Source of the DNA: Neptuniibacter sp.
Lineage (GTDB): Bacteria > Pseudomonadota > Gammaproteobacteria > Pseudomonadales > Balneatricaceae
Direction of reading: 5' to 3'
DNA length: 39,845 bases
NCBI RefSeq assembly: GCF_024231755.1
Contig: NZ_JAAEQH010000135.1
Span: forward strand, 1 to 39,845
Shown: positions 25,472 through 33,164 of the stretch, one piece after another
How the letters are laid out: each line of letters starts with the position of its first letter
How positions within the stretch are numbered: position 1 is the stretch's first letter
Program-made: the position numbers and the translations under genes
Notes under the pieces: model-generated
Databases searched by the model: none
The model's input: the letters and a program-made list of their open reading frames with translations, nothing else
What the model was told of the DNA's origin: nothing

Positions 25472-26571
25472 TGCTGGATAACCCAAATTTGCTAAAGGCG
25501 CATGCGCTAGCTTTCTCTATCGCCAATCAGCATCAGATGTTTGTTGCTGAAAGTAGTGCAAATTGGTTTGTTGAAAATGCAGAGCAGAAAGTCGCAATCT
25601 GGGCCAATGACTCAAGCATCAACACGGGCTGTATTAATCCCGAACTGGCAGGTGAGCTCAGCAAATTTCTTGATAAAGCGGCCACAGAACAAGTAGAAAG
25701 AATTATTCTGTTTATTGACTCTGCAGGCGTTCAGCTTGAGCAGGGCTGGCGGTCAATGAAACATACTGCGAAACTGATTAAACAGCTGCTGAATCTACGT
25801 ATTCACAGCCAGATAACGACTATCGCAGTTCTTGGTGACAGCGTTGGCTGTTTTGGCGGTGCTTATCTAGTCGCAGCCAGCTGCCAATATACACTGGGTA
25901 GCAAAAACGGACTCTGCGGAGTGTCCGGCAGGAAAGTGATAGAACATCTGGATAGTGAAAAAGATGATATAAACCGCCTTTTCTACAAAGCTCCCTATCG
26001 ATTAATCAATCAGGAGCTGTTCTGTATTCTGCCCGAACCTTTGGAAGAAAGGCGCAATCTGTTACTTATGCTGGAGCATCACCCTCTCACAGGTGAAGAA
26101 CTTCGCCAAGAATACGCTGCTCTCAAAACCAGTGCAGATGAGGATCACAGTGCCCTTGCGACCTACCGCAGTAGACCCAAGCATAAAACTTTAGGTTTTC
26201 CCGAAGCGGAAGAGATTGGTTGTGACGGGTTATTAAACTTCGCTAACCAGTTACTGGATTATCTGGAGAACGAAAACAGTTTGCCTATGTTTATGGGCAA
26301 CTGTGAGCAGGAATTCTCATTTATAAATGAGCAACGCGGATTCTCGCGCTACCTTGCACTCACCATGAAGCTCCTTCGCTATCTTTCAGAACAGGGTAAG
26401 AGGGTACGCATTAAGGTGGATCAACGTGGCAGCGGTGCCACTTTTATTGCTGTATCTTTGATGGCCGACACCCTCATCATCGAAGAAGGCAGTTGTATTT
26501 ACCCCCTCCCCTTAGAAGCAATGAGCTTATTTGTGCACACAACGTTGCCCCAGGGCAGTGAATGGAGATGA
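25468..26571 (+). CDS. Short fused malonate-decarboxylase-like protein (beta and gamma features)
   Basis: A 367-residue crotonase-fold protein. Residues about 75-160 (IILFIDSAGVQLEQGW, then GDSVGCFGGAYLVAAS, then GLCGVSGRKVIE) resemble the beta subunit MdcD. Residues about 285-358 (YLALTMKLLRYLSEQG, GSGATFIAVSLMADTLIIEE, YPLPLEAMSL) resemble the gamma subunit MdcE. MdcD plus MdcE together decarboxylate malonyl-ACP. Here no acyl carrier or MdcA is present and the combined length is well below that of the two subunits. It overlaps matA by four bases. It could be a reduced fusion that acts on malonyl-CoA, an MatA accessory, or a remnant domesticated for another acyl-CoA carboxyl transfer. Confidence 0.72.
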   Translation: MMLDNPNLLKAHALAFSIANQHQMFVAESSANWFVENAEQKVAIWANDSSINTGCINPELAGELSKFLDKAATEQVERIILFIDSAGVQLEQGWRSMKHTAKLIKQLLNLRIHSQITTIAVLGDSVGCFGGAYLVAASCQYTLGSKNGLCGVSGRKVIEHLDSEKDDINRLFYKAPYRLINQELFCILPEPLEERRNLLLMLEHHPLTGEELRQEYAALKTSADEDHSALATYRSRPKHKTLGFPEAEEIGCDGLLNFANQLLDYLENENSLPMFMGNCEQEFSFINEQRGFSRYLALTMKLLRYLSEQGKRVRIKVDQRGSGATFIAVSLMADTLIIEEGSCIYPLPLEAMSLFVHTTLPQGSEWR

Positions 26572-26647
26572 AATAGCATCAGCTATTTCGTTTCTACTTT
26601 TGCCTTTAGTATAATCAAGTTACTACAATTAAATGTATTTTCAATAA

Positions 26648-26667
26648 ATAAACAATTGATAAACAAT
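26648..26667 (+). promoter_or_regulatory. Direct repeats upstream of the MarR-type gene
   Basis: Two copies of ATAAACAAT (26648-26656 and 26659-26667) are spaced by 11 bases, about one helical turn, 130 bases before the MarR-type start. Such spacing suits two protein molecules on one face of the DNA. Confidence 0.4.
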
Positions 26668-26797
26668 CTTTGATCTAGTTCAATGCAGTCGATATAATCA
26701 CCTGCTAGTCTGAATTCTTGTCAAAAACTCCACATAACGCTAATCTATCTCGAAGGTTTTATCAGATAACTTTCCAAGGCGTTAGTGGGTACAAATT

Positions 26798-27355
26798 GTG
26801 AAAAAGAACACCCTAATGAACGATATTAGCCTTTACCGCAGCTGGCACCTAGGCGGTAACGAACACAACGCGATCACCACAGAATTTGAATGGTCCCTTC
26901 TTCGTTTCCACGAAGCTTTTCAACGCTACTGTCTACAAATTGGTAGCACGGCTGGTTTAGGGAATTTAACTTATCAGGAACTGATCATCCTTAATGTTAT
27001 TCGCATGCAGGACCGTCCTAAGCCTGTAACGATTATTGCTCGACTACTAAACCGTGATGATATCCCAAATATTCAGTACAGCCTGCGTAAATTAGTAAGC
27101 CTGGAACTGATCAGTAAGGATAAAGAGTCAAACAGTAAGATCTATAACTACTCAATGACCGAGCAAGGTCGAGTGAAAATAGACCGCTACGCTGAGTTGC
27201 GTGAGTCTCTCCTGACTACGCAAACATCCAGCATCGATCGTGTAGACGAAAAAATGGCTGAAGCAGCAAAACTGATCAGCCTATTAACCGGAATCTATGA
27301 CGAAGCAGGTCGTATTGCAGCTACCTACGCCAGTCCTATTGATGACGACGAGTAA
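26798..27355 (+). CDS. MarR-type winged-helix regulator
   Basis: A 185-residue DNA-binding protein. Residues about 50-125 form a winged helix (LTYQELIILNVIRM, then KPVTIIARLLNRDDIPNIQYSLRKLVSLELI, wing with YNYSMTEQGR). The N- and C-terminal helices give the usual MarR dimer. Related proteins control aromatic or amine catabolic genes, so a role over the adjacent minus-strand cluster is likely. The start is probably the GTG at 26798; the ATG 18 bases later lacks a ribosome site. It converges with the azoreductase-like gene, ending 12 bases from it. Confidence 0.82.
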   Translation: MKKNTLMNDISLYRSWHLGGNEHNAITTEFEWSLLRFHEAFQRYCLQIGSTAGLGNLTYQELIILNVIRMQDRPKPVTIIARLLNRDDIPNIQYSLRKLVSLELISKDKESNSKIYNYSMTEQGRVKIDRYAELRESLLTTQTSSIDRVDEKMAEAAKLISLLTGIYDEAGRIAATYASPIDDDE

Positions 27356-27367
27356 CAGTTATTAAGA

Positions 27368-28012
27368 TCACTCAGAGAGCATACTTAACAGTGTGTTCTC
27401 TTTCTTCCCTCTTTTAGCAAGGTAGTTCTGAATTAGCTCTCCGGATTCACCAAGCTGATCTTCAAGTTTGAAACCAGCACGTGATGTACCCTCAATTGCG
27501 ACAAAATCAACCCGATCTGCACCAATAAAATTAGTAATGGCTTTAAAGTACGGCTTAATGAAGTCCATATCGGTATCCTTATACATCCCACCCATCGAGT
27601 AGAGCACAAGAATATCTTTACCACTACACAGCCCCTGTAAACGACCATCACCCTGTTTCTGAAACGTCTTGCCTATACGAACAATCTGATCCAGATAAGC
27701 TTTGAGAGCAGAAGGCAAATTGAAATTGTACACAGGTACACCTATACAGATCAGATCTGCACCTAGAAACTCTTCCAACAGAAGATCAGAAAGCACAGTT
27801 GCACGCTTTGCTCGCAATGAAGGTGTAGGTGAGAAGAAGCCCTCTATTGCCTCAGCAGAAAGATGGGGCACTGACGACTTTGCCAGATCACGATACACTA
27901 AGTTTGATTCACCATTGCTTTCTTCAAAGGTAGAAATAAACTGCTGTGTTAAAGCACGCGTTACGGATCCAACATAACGGCTGCTCGAATCAATCACCAA
28001 TGCCCTACTCAT
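27368..28012 (-). CDS. azoR: FMN-dependent NADH-azoreductase
   Basis: A 214-residue flavodoxin-like enzyme of the AzoR family (ACP phosphodiesterase name in older work), using FMN and NADH to reduce quinones and azo compounds. The FMN site 'PVYNFNLPSALKAYLDQIVRIGKTF' (about 88-112) and 'YSMGG' (near 139) are characteristic. Its ATG overlaps the aldolase stop (TGATG), so it is translationally coupled as the last gene of the aromatic operon. A quinone-reducing role, protecting against catechol oxidation to quinones, fits this position, but is inference. Its end overlaps an imperfect inverted repeat that could act as terminator for the convergent MarR-type gene. Confidence 0.9.
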   Translation of the reverse strand: MSRALVIDSSSRYVGSVTRALTQQFISTFEESNGESNLVYRDLAKSSVPHLSAEAIEGFFSPTPSLRAKRATVLSDLLLEEFLGADLICIGVPVYNFNLPSALKAYLDQIVRIGKTFQKQGDGRLQGLCSGKDILVLYSMGGMYKDTDMDFIKPYFKAITNFIGADRVDFVAIEGTSRAGFKLEDQLGESGELIQNYLAKRGKKENTLLSMLSE

Positions 28013-29040
28013 CAGATTAACCCTCGATCTTTTGCCATGGTCAACGCTAGGTCTTCGATCATATCTTCCTGACCACCTACTGTGCCGCGACGACCCAGTT
28101 CAACCAGAATGTCACGTGCCTGAATGCCGTATTTCGCTTCAGCACGCTGAGCAAACAATAGGAACGAGCTGTAAACACCTGCGTAACCCAGAGTCAGGGC
28201 ATCGCGGTCAACACGGATCGGTTGATCCATCAGTGGCACTACAACGTCTTCCGCTACATCCATGATCTTGTACAGATCGATGCCGTGGTTTGCTTGCATA
28301 CGCTCAAGAACCGCAACGAAGACTTCCAGAGGTGTGTTACCAGCGCCCGCACCCAGACCTGCAACGGAGCCATCGATACGTACAGCACCGGCTTCAACTG
28401 CAGCCAGAGAGTTAGCGATCGCCATACCCATGTTGTGGTGACCGTGGAAACCGATCTCAGTTGCTGGGTTCAGTTCTGCACGCAGCAGGCCGATCTTCTC
28501 TGTCACTTCGTCTGGTAGCATGTAACCGGCAGAGTCAGTACAGTAGATGCAGTTAGCGCCGTAGCTCTCCATCAGCTTGGCCTGCTCCAGAATCTTCTCT
28601 GCAGACACCATGTGTGCCATCATCAGGAAGCCTACCGTGTCCATCTCCATCTTCGCAGCCATACCGATGTGCTGTTCAGATACGTCCGCTTCCGTACAGT
28701 GGGTCGCAACACGAATTGTGCTTACACCACAATCGTTTGCCATCTTCAGATGATCAACGGTTCCGATACCCGGCAGTAGCAGGGCAGAGATCTTCGCATT
28801 CTTCATCTTTGGCACAACTGCGTTGAGGTACTCCTCATCGGTGTGCGCTGGGAAACCGTAGTTCAGAGAGGAACCACCCAGACCATCACCGTGGGTTACC
28901 TCAATCAGCGGGATACCCGCATCATCCAGACCGGTTGATACTGCAACCATCTGCTCCAGCGACAGCTGATGACGTTTCGCATGCATACCATCACGCAGGC
29001 TCATATCGTGGAGTTTTACTTTTTTGTTCTTCAAATCCAT
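28012..29040 (-). CDS. dmpG: 4-hydroxy-2-oxovalerate aldolase
   Basis: A 342-residue class II pyruvate aldolase splitting 4-hydroxy-2-oxovalerate to pyruvate and acetaldehyde, the last ring-derived carbon step of meta-cleavage pathways. The TIM barrel begins [19 protein letters not shown] with Arg16, Asp17 and His20 as catalytic and metal-binding residues, and GFHGHHNMG provides the metal histidines. The C-terminal dimer domain that channels acetaldehyde to its partner follows from about 290. The start is set at 29040 (GAGG upstream); an open frame 24 codons longer lacks family similarity. It is paired with the acetaldehyde dehydrogenase as in DmpFG, but separated by an unusual structured element of 119 bases. 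Confidence 0.96.
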   Translation of the reverse strand: MDLKNKKVKLHDMSLRDGMHAKRHQLSLEQMVAVSTGLDDAGIPLIEVTHGDGLGGSSLNYGFPAHTDEEYLNAVVPKMKNAKISALLLPGIGTVDHLKMANDCGVSTIRVATHCTEADVSEQHIGMAAKMEMDTVGFLMMAHMVSAEKILEQAKLMESYGANCIYCTDSAGYMLPDEVTEKIGLLRAELNPATEIGFHGHHNMGMAIANSLAAVEAGAVRIDGSVAGLGAGAGNTPLEVFVAVLERMQANHGIDLYKIMDVAEDVVVPLMDQPIRVDRDALTLGYAGVYSSFLLFAQRAEAKYGIQARDILVELGRRGTVGGQEDMIEDLALTMAKDRGLI

Positions 29041-29105
29041 TGTTATGTCCTCAGATATAACAGTCGGTAGAAGCATTAAACATCTGCTACTACCCTTAAT
29101 TTTTT

Positions 29106-29224
29106 GAGGCACAGCAGTTTGCTTTGAGACAAGGCAGCTTGTTGATGAGGAGCGGAGTTAACTAAAGTTAATGAGCACCGCAAGAAACAAGCTAACGCCG
29201 TATCAATGCAAAATGCAAAGCCTC
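29106..29224. repeat. 119-base imperfect palindrome between dmpF and dmpG
   Basis: The outer arms (about 25 bases each, starting GAGGC at 29106 and ending GCCTC at 29224) match with about six mismatches, AGCTTGTT/AACAAGCT pair further in, and TAACT-AA-AGTTA forms the centre. The whole stretch can fold as one long hairpin. Its right end includes the stop codon of the upstream gene. It resembles a transposed palindromic repeat (REP/MITE-like) rather than an operon leader. It would lie in the mRNA and could block readthrough or affect decay. Confidence 0.7.
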
Positions 29225-30131
29225 ATCGTGCCGGTAGAGTGATTGAGCCGTTGTGCGCTTCTTCAGCAAACATCTCTGCTGTACGCAGACCCGCAGCCGT
29301 CATGATGTCCAGGTTGCCTGCGTACTTCGGCAGGAAGTCACCCAGACCTTCCACTTCCATAAATACAGAAACCTTGTTGCCATCAAACACTGGACCGTTA
29401 ACCAGCTTGTAACCCGGTACGTATTTCTGAACCTCTTTCACCATGTTGTGAACGGATTCAGTAATCGCAGTCTGATCTGGTGTGGTTTTAGTTAGGCAGT
29501 GGATCGTGTCACGCATCATCAACGGAGGCTCAGCCGGGTTGATAATGATGATTGCTTTACCTTTGTCTGCACCGCCCACCGCTTCAACAGCGCCTGATGT
29601 GGTACGGGTAAATTCGTCGATGTTCTGACGTGTACCTGGACCTACAGAGCGGGAAGATACAGTGGCTACGATCTCGCCGTACTCAACGTCCTGTACCTGA
29701 GAAACTGCAGCCACCATTGGGATAGTCGCCTGACCACCACAAGTCACCATGTTTACGTTCATCTCTAGCTGAGATGCGTGCTGTTTCAGGTTTACCGGTG
29801 GAACACAGAATGGACCAATCGCAGCTGGAGTCAGATCGACCATGATCACACCCAGCTCGTTCAACTTGCGGCTGTTCTCTGCGTGTACATAAGCAGAAGT
29901 CGCATCGAAAGCGATACGGATATCATCTTCGATTACTTTGTCCAGCATGCCGTCGACACCGGTGCTGGAAACTTTGATACCAAATTCCTGTGCGCGTTTC
30001 AGACCTTCGGATTCTGGGTCGATACCCACCATCCAAACTGGCTCAACCCATTCTGAGCGCATCATCTTCATCAGCAAGTCAGTACCGATGTTACCTGGGC
30101 CGATAATGACCGCTTTTAATTTCTTACTCAT
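29223..30131 (-). CDS. dmpF: Acetaldehyde dehydrogenase (acylating)
   Basis: A 302-residue NAD-dependent enzyme turning acetaldehyde and CoA into acetyl-CoA. The Rossmann motif [10 protein letters not shown] is at 11-20 and the catalytic Cys131 lies in '[12 protein letters not shown]'. It forms a channelled complex with the aldolase encoded downstream. AAGGATAAG precedes the ATG. It starts 11 bases after the hydratase gene, so they are co-transcribed. Confidence 0.96.
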   Translation of the reverse strand: MSKKLKAVIIGPGNIGTDLLMKMMRSEWVEPVWMVGIDPESEGLKRAQEFGIKVSSTGVDGMLDKVIEDDIRIAFDATSAYVHAENSRKLNELGVIMVDLTPAAIGPFCVPPVNLKQHASQLEMNVNMVTCGGQATIPMVAAVSQVQDVEYGEIVATVSSRSVGPGTRQNIDEFTRTTSGAVEAVGGADKGKAIIIINPAEPPLMMRDTIHCLTKTTPDQTAITESVHNMVKEVQKYVPGYKLVNGPVFDGNKVSVFMEVEGLGDFLPKYAGNLDIMTAAGLRTAEMFAEEAHNGSITLPAR

Positions 30132-30142
30132 AGAACTTATCC

Positions 30143-30928
30143 TTATGTGAAACGCACGGAAGCTGAACCAATACCGCCAATACTCACGGTCATAAAATCA
30201 CCCGCTTCTACTGGCTCTAGTGGTACGAGAGAACCGGACAGGATTACTTCACCGGCTTTCAGCGGAATACCAAACTCACCCAAGGTATTCGCCAACCAAG
30301 CAACTGCATTTACAGGGCTACCTAATGCGGCAGCACCGGCACCGGTAGAGATCACTTTGCCGTTTTTCTCCACCACCATGCCGCAGGTACGAAGATCTAC
30401 ATCACGTGGACTTACGGCGGTATCACCGAGGACAAACAGGCCACAAGATGCGTTATCCGCAACGGTGTCCTGGATCTTGATCTTCCAATCTTCGATACGG
30501 GAATCGACAATTTCGAAACATGGCACCACAAAGTCTGTGGCAGCGATGACGTGGGAAGTAGTGATACCTGGACCAACAAGGTCATCCTTTAAAACAAAGG
30601 CAATTTCACCTTCTGCTTTTGGCGCGATCAGCTGTTTGCTGATCGGCATCTCTTCACCCTGGTTAAACGCCATTCTGTCAGTCAGATAACCAAAGTCAGG
30701 TTGATCAACATTCAACATTTTCTGAACGACTTCAGATGTGATACCGATCTTTTTGCCTATGACTTTTTCACCATCAGCTATGCGCATATCTAACAGTGCA
30801 GTTGAGATGTGATAGGCATCTTCGATACTCATATCTGGATAGCTATCGGTCAGCGGAGAGATCGCTTTTTGTTCGCGCAACGCAGCAAACAGTTGATGGG
30901 CACAGCCCTGTCTCTGCTCTTTATTCAT
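30143..30928 (-). CDS. dmpE: 2-hydroxypenta-2,4-dienoate (2-oxopent-4-enoate) hydratase
   Basis: A 261-residue FAH-fold hydratase adding water to 2-hydroxypenta-2,4-dienoate to give 4-hydroxy-2-oxovalerate. Family residues are clear: '[10 protein letters not shown]' near 56, 'AEGEIAFVL' with metal Glu residues near 106-108, 'CFEIVDSRI' with Glu139, '[22 protein letters not shown]' near 147-168. The closely related 4-oxalocrotonate decarboxylase (DmpH) is less likely because neither a dehydrogenase nor a tautomerase (DmpC, DmpI) is present. AGGGTGA precedes the start. An intrinsic terminator sits just upstream, between this gene and the extradiol dioxygenase. Confidence 0.9.
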   Translation of the reverse strand: MNKEQRQGCAHQLFAALREQKAISPLTDSYPDMSIEDAYHISTALLDMRIADGEKVIGKKIGITSEVVQKMLNVDQPDFGYLTDRMAFNQGEEMPISKQLIAPKAEGEIAFVLKDDLVGPGITTSHVIAATDFVVPCFEIVDSRIEDWKIKIQDTVADNASCGLFVLGDTAVSPRDVDLRTCGMVVEKNGKVISTGAGAAALGSPVNAVAWLANTLGEFGIPLKAGEVILSGSLVPLEPVEAGDFMTVSIGGIGSASVRFT

Positions 30929-30965
30929 AATTCACCCTAAATCCCAAACGGGACAAGAAAAAAAT

Positions 30966-30984
30966 GCACCCGACCAGCGGGTGC
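30966..30984 (-). terminator. Intrinsic terminator inside the catabolic operon
   Basis: On the minus strand GCACCCG pairs with CGGGTGC around a five-base loop and is followed by A and seven T, the classical form. It lies 60 bases after the extradiol dioxygenase stop and less than 40 bases before the hydratase start, so it should cut expression of the lower-pathway genes unless read through. Confidence 0.8.
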
Positions 30985-31045
30985 CAAGCGTACAAGCCTC
31001 TTGATGAGAATCTTAATTCGGCGAGACGATTTATTGACAAACAGG

Positions 31046-31924
31046 TTATTCGACTAGGTTATGGCCCCAGATTTTTGGAGCGTTGTAGAGTTCAATATCC
31101 CAGTTGTCGTAATCATGGATCTCTTCACCGCCATATCCGTATTCAATCGCGAAGCCTGCAGGAGTGATCATGTAGAACGAGGTCATCTTGTCGTTGGTGT
31201 GTTTACCCAACGTCAGGATCAGCGGTACATTCAGCTGCTCAACACGGTCATATGCGCGACCAACATCATCGATATCATCCGCCTGCAGCATAAAGTGGTT
31301 GAGTTCACCTGCCCCTGTACCAAAACATGGATTACATACAGCAATAGAGTGGTGACGAGGGTTACAGTGCATGAAGGTCGCTTTGGCTTCATCCCAATGG
31401 ATGTAGTCAGAGATCTTCATACCCAAAGCGTTACGGTAGAACTCCACTGCTTCTTTTGGATCTTCATGGCAGTAAAGAATATGACCCAGACCCAGATCAC
31501 CCGTATTGAAACCACCAAAACGTGGGCAGCTTGGTGTATATGGCTGGTTATCATGGAATGGAGAGAAACAGATCTCGTAAGGAACATTATCAGGGCCTTT
31601 GAACTTCATTAGTTCAAGCACCATACGGTCTTGTTTCTCTGCGTCAGAAGCCAGTTCAACACCGATCCCCTGATCAGCCAGGTGTGCATACATCTCGTTA
31701 AATTGGTCGATGCTATCCACTTCCCAACCGACAAAGGCAACGCTGTCCTGATCGCTGTCTATAAATGTGAAACGGTGGTGATATTCGTCATAGCGAATTT
31801 GTGTACGGCCCTGCGGGCTATCGGCACGTTGCTCAAGACCCAAAATATCAAACAGTATCGTGTGCCAGTCTTCAAAGTTCACAACATTGAAGCCCATATA
31901 AGCCAATTTAGTTACTGCAGCCAT
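31046..31924 (-). CDS. Two-domain (BphC-like) extradiol catechol dioxygenase
   Basis: A 292-residue type I extradiol dioxygenase of the vicinal-oxygen-chelate superfamily, opening a catechol ring next to the diol with Fe(II). Residue spacing closely follows BphC: iron ligands His148 (GLGHILYC), His210 (ELNHFML) and Glu261 (IEYGYG), with second-shell HH at 191-192, His242 and Tyr251. Also 'KIWGHN' at the end. Substrate is unknown; proximal cleavage by BphC-like enzymes yields products that the tandem hydrolases could split. The ATG at 31924 follows AAGAGGA; a longer open frame upstream is unsupported. Confidence 0.94.
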   Translation of the reverse strand: MAAVTKLAYMGFNVVNFEDWHTILFDILGLEQRADSPQGRTQIRYDEYHHRFTFIDSDQDSVAFVGWEVDSIDQFNEMYAHLADQGIGVELASDAEKQDRMVLELMKFKGPDNVPYEICFSPFHDNQPYTPSCPRFGGFNTGDLGLGHILYCHEDPKEAVEFYRNALGMKISDYIHWDEAKATFMHCNPRHHSIAVCNPCFGTGAGELNHFMLQADDIDDVGRAYDRVEQLNVPLILTLGKHTNDKMTSFYMITPAGFAIEYGYGGEEIHDYDNWDIELYNAPKIWGHNLVE

Positions 31925-31971
31925 TCCTCTTACCTCACTTATTGTTTTTATTGGCAGAACGCAACGCAGCA

Positions 31972-32004
31972 CACTCCATCCACTAGGGATAGAACAATGG
32001 AGTG
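31972..32004 (-). other. Hairpin between reductase and extradiol genes
   Basis: CACTCCAT at 31972-31979 pairs with ATGGAGTG at 31997-32004 around a 17-base loop. No T-run follows, so it is more likely an mRNA stability or processing element than a terminator. Confidence 0.4.
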
Positions 32005-32021
32005 CACTGAATGGTTAACGA

Positions 32022-33074
32022 TTAGACGGTTTCGAACAGCTCGACGTGGATGTTCTCACCCTTAACGCCCAGCGATTCCAAATGCTCACGTGCAGCCTCG
32101 TTCATCGCTGGAGGCCCACACAGATATGCGATTGTTTCCGGATCAGTAATATCTTCCTGAGTGATGGAGAACTGGGCACGGCAGTTATAGCCATCCCACT
32201 CACCTTCCGGACGGGAGACACAGGTACGGATATCAAGATTACGCATCCAGGTGTCACGTAGTTCTAATTCATCCTGTGCAAATAGATCTTTTTCAAAGGA
32301 GCAGCCGAAAGCCAGAATGACAGGCTTACGACGGAAATTTTTAAGACGCAGTGAGTCGATCATACTCAGCATTGGCGCAAGACCAGTACCACCAGCAATC
32401 ATAATCTGCGGCACTTTCTCTTCACGCAGATAGAACACGCCGTATGGACCATCAATCTCAAGCTCATCACCAACAGCAGCACGATCCCTCAGATAGTTAG
32501 ACATCACACCATCTTCAAGAACACGGATATAGAAGGTGACTTCTGGTAGTTCACGCTCGGTGCTGGACATTGAGTAGGAGCGCCACTCTTCTGTGCCCGG
32601 CACTTTTAACTGTACATACTGACCGGACTCAAAGTGATCCATTTCAGCATCATCAGCCAGTTCAGCTTCGATACGTACTGTGTTGTGGTTTACCCACTCC
32701 AGCTCAGTAATAGTGATAACACTCTGACTGGCTTCGTGGTCTTCAGAGAATGTACTTGGATAATCCAGATCAACTACACAGTCACTCTCTGCGTAAGCAG
32801 TACAGGTCAGACGGAAACCTTCTCGTTGCTCGCTAGGCAGCAGTGACATGAGTCGGTCCGAATCCATGCCTACTTCACCTTCGTCAACTTTACAGATACA
32901 GCTGGCACAACTACCTGTCAGACACTGGTGGATAACGGGTACTTCGTTGTTACGTGCTACGTCCAGTAGTGTTTCACCCTCACCGGAGATCGCTTCATAT
33001 TCAACACCGTCTTTAAAACGGAAAGTAACTTTTGATTCTGCTAGTTCTACAGCAACTGCTTCTGATGAAGACAT
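32022..33074 (-). CDS. Oxygenase reductase component (2Fe-2S, FAD, NAD)
   Basis: A 350-residue electron-transfer protein in the BenC/XylZ order. Residues 1-105 are a plant-type ferredoxin with cluster ligands Cys51, Cys56, Cys59 and Cys91. An FAD-binding barrel follows ('WRSYSMSS' near 164-171), then an NAD(P) domain with 'IAGGTGLAPMLSMI' near 250 and 'YLCGPPAMNEAA' near 320. It accepts electrons from NADH and passes them to the Rieske oxygenase encoded directly upstream, replacing the separate ferredoxin of carbazole systems. GGAGGACAGG precedes the ATG. Confidence 0.94.
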   Translation of the reverse strand: MSSSEAVAVELAESKVTFRFKDGVEYEAISGEGETLLDVARNNEVPVIHQCLTGSCASCICKVDEGEVGMDSDRLMSLLPSEQREGFRLTCTAYAESDCVVDLDYPSTFSEDHEASQSVITITELEWVNHNTVRIEAELADDAEMDHFESGQYVQLKVPGTEEWRSYSMSSTERELPEVTFYIRVLEDGVMSNYLRDRAAVGDELEIDGPYGVFYLREEKVPQIMIAGGTGLAPMLSMIDSLRLKNFRRKPVILAFGCSFEKDLFAQDELELRDTWMRNLDIRTCVSRPEGEWDGYNCRAQFSITQEDITDPETIAYLCGPPAMNEAAREHLESLGVKGENIHVELFETV

Positions 33075-33126
33075 GACCTGTCCTCCTTATTATTATTTTG
33101 TTATTCAGCTTTGTTTTTCAGCAAAG

Positions 33127-33149
33127 GAGGGAGCGGTTACCGCCCCCTC
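33127..33149 (-). other. Strong hairpin after the Rieske gene
   Basis: GAGGGAGCGG pairs with CCGCCCCCTC around a three-base loop, one mismatch in ten pairs, 16 bases past the Rieske stop. A second small stem (CTTTG/CAAAG) follows. No T-run. It may protect the oxygenase mRNA and lower reductase levels. Confidence 0.5.
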
Positions 33150-33164
33150 TTCTTTCATGCTTGA

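Noticed and set aside
28012..29112. Longer aldolase starting at 29112
   Set aside because: The added residues run into the palindromic element and have no family similarity; the ATG at 29040 has a proper ribosome site.
30143..30928. Assignment as 4-oxalocrotonate decarboxylase (DmpH)
   Set aside because: The cluster lacks the semialdehyde dehydrogenase and tautomerase of that branch, and the closest remembered sequence pattern is DmpE.
31046..31972. Longer N-terminus of the extradiol dioxygenase starting at 31972
   Set aside because: The extra 16 residues do not match the family, and an AAGAGGA site directly precedes the ATG at 31924.
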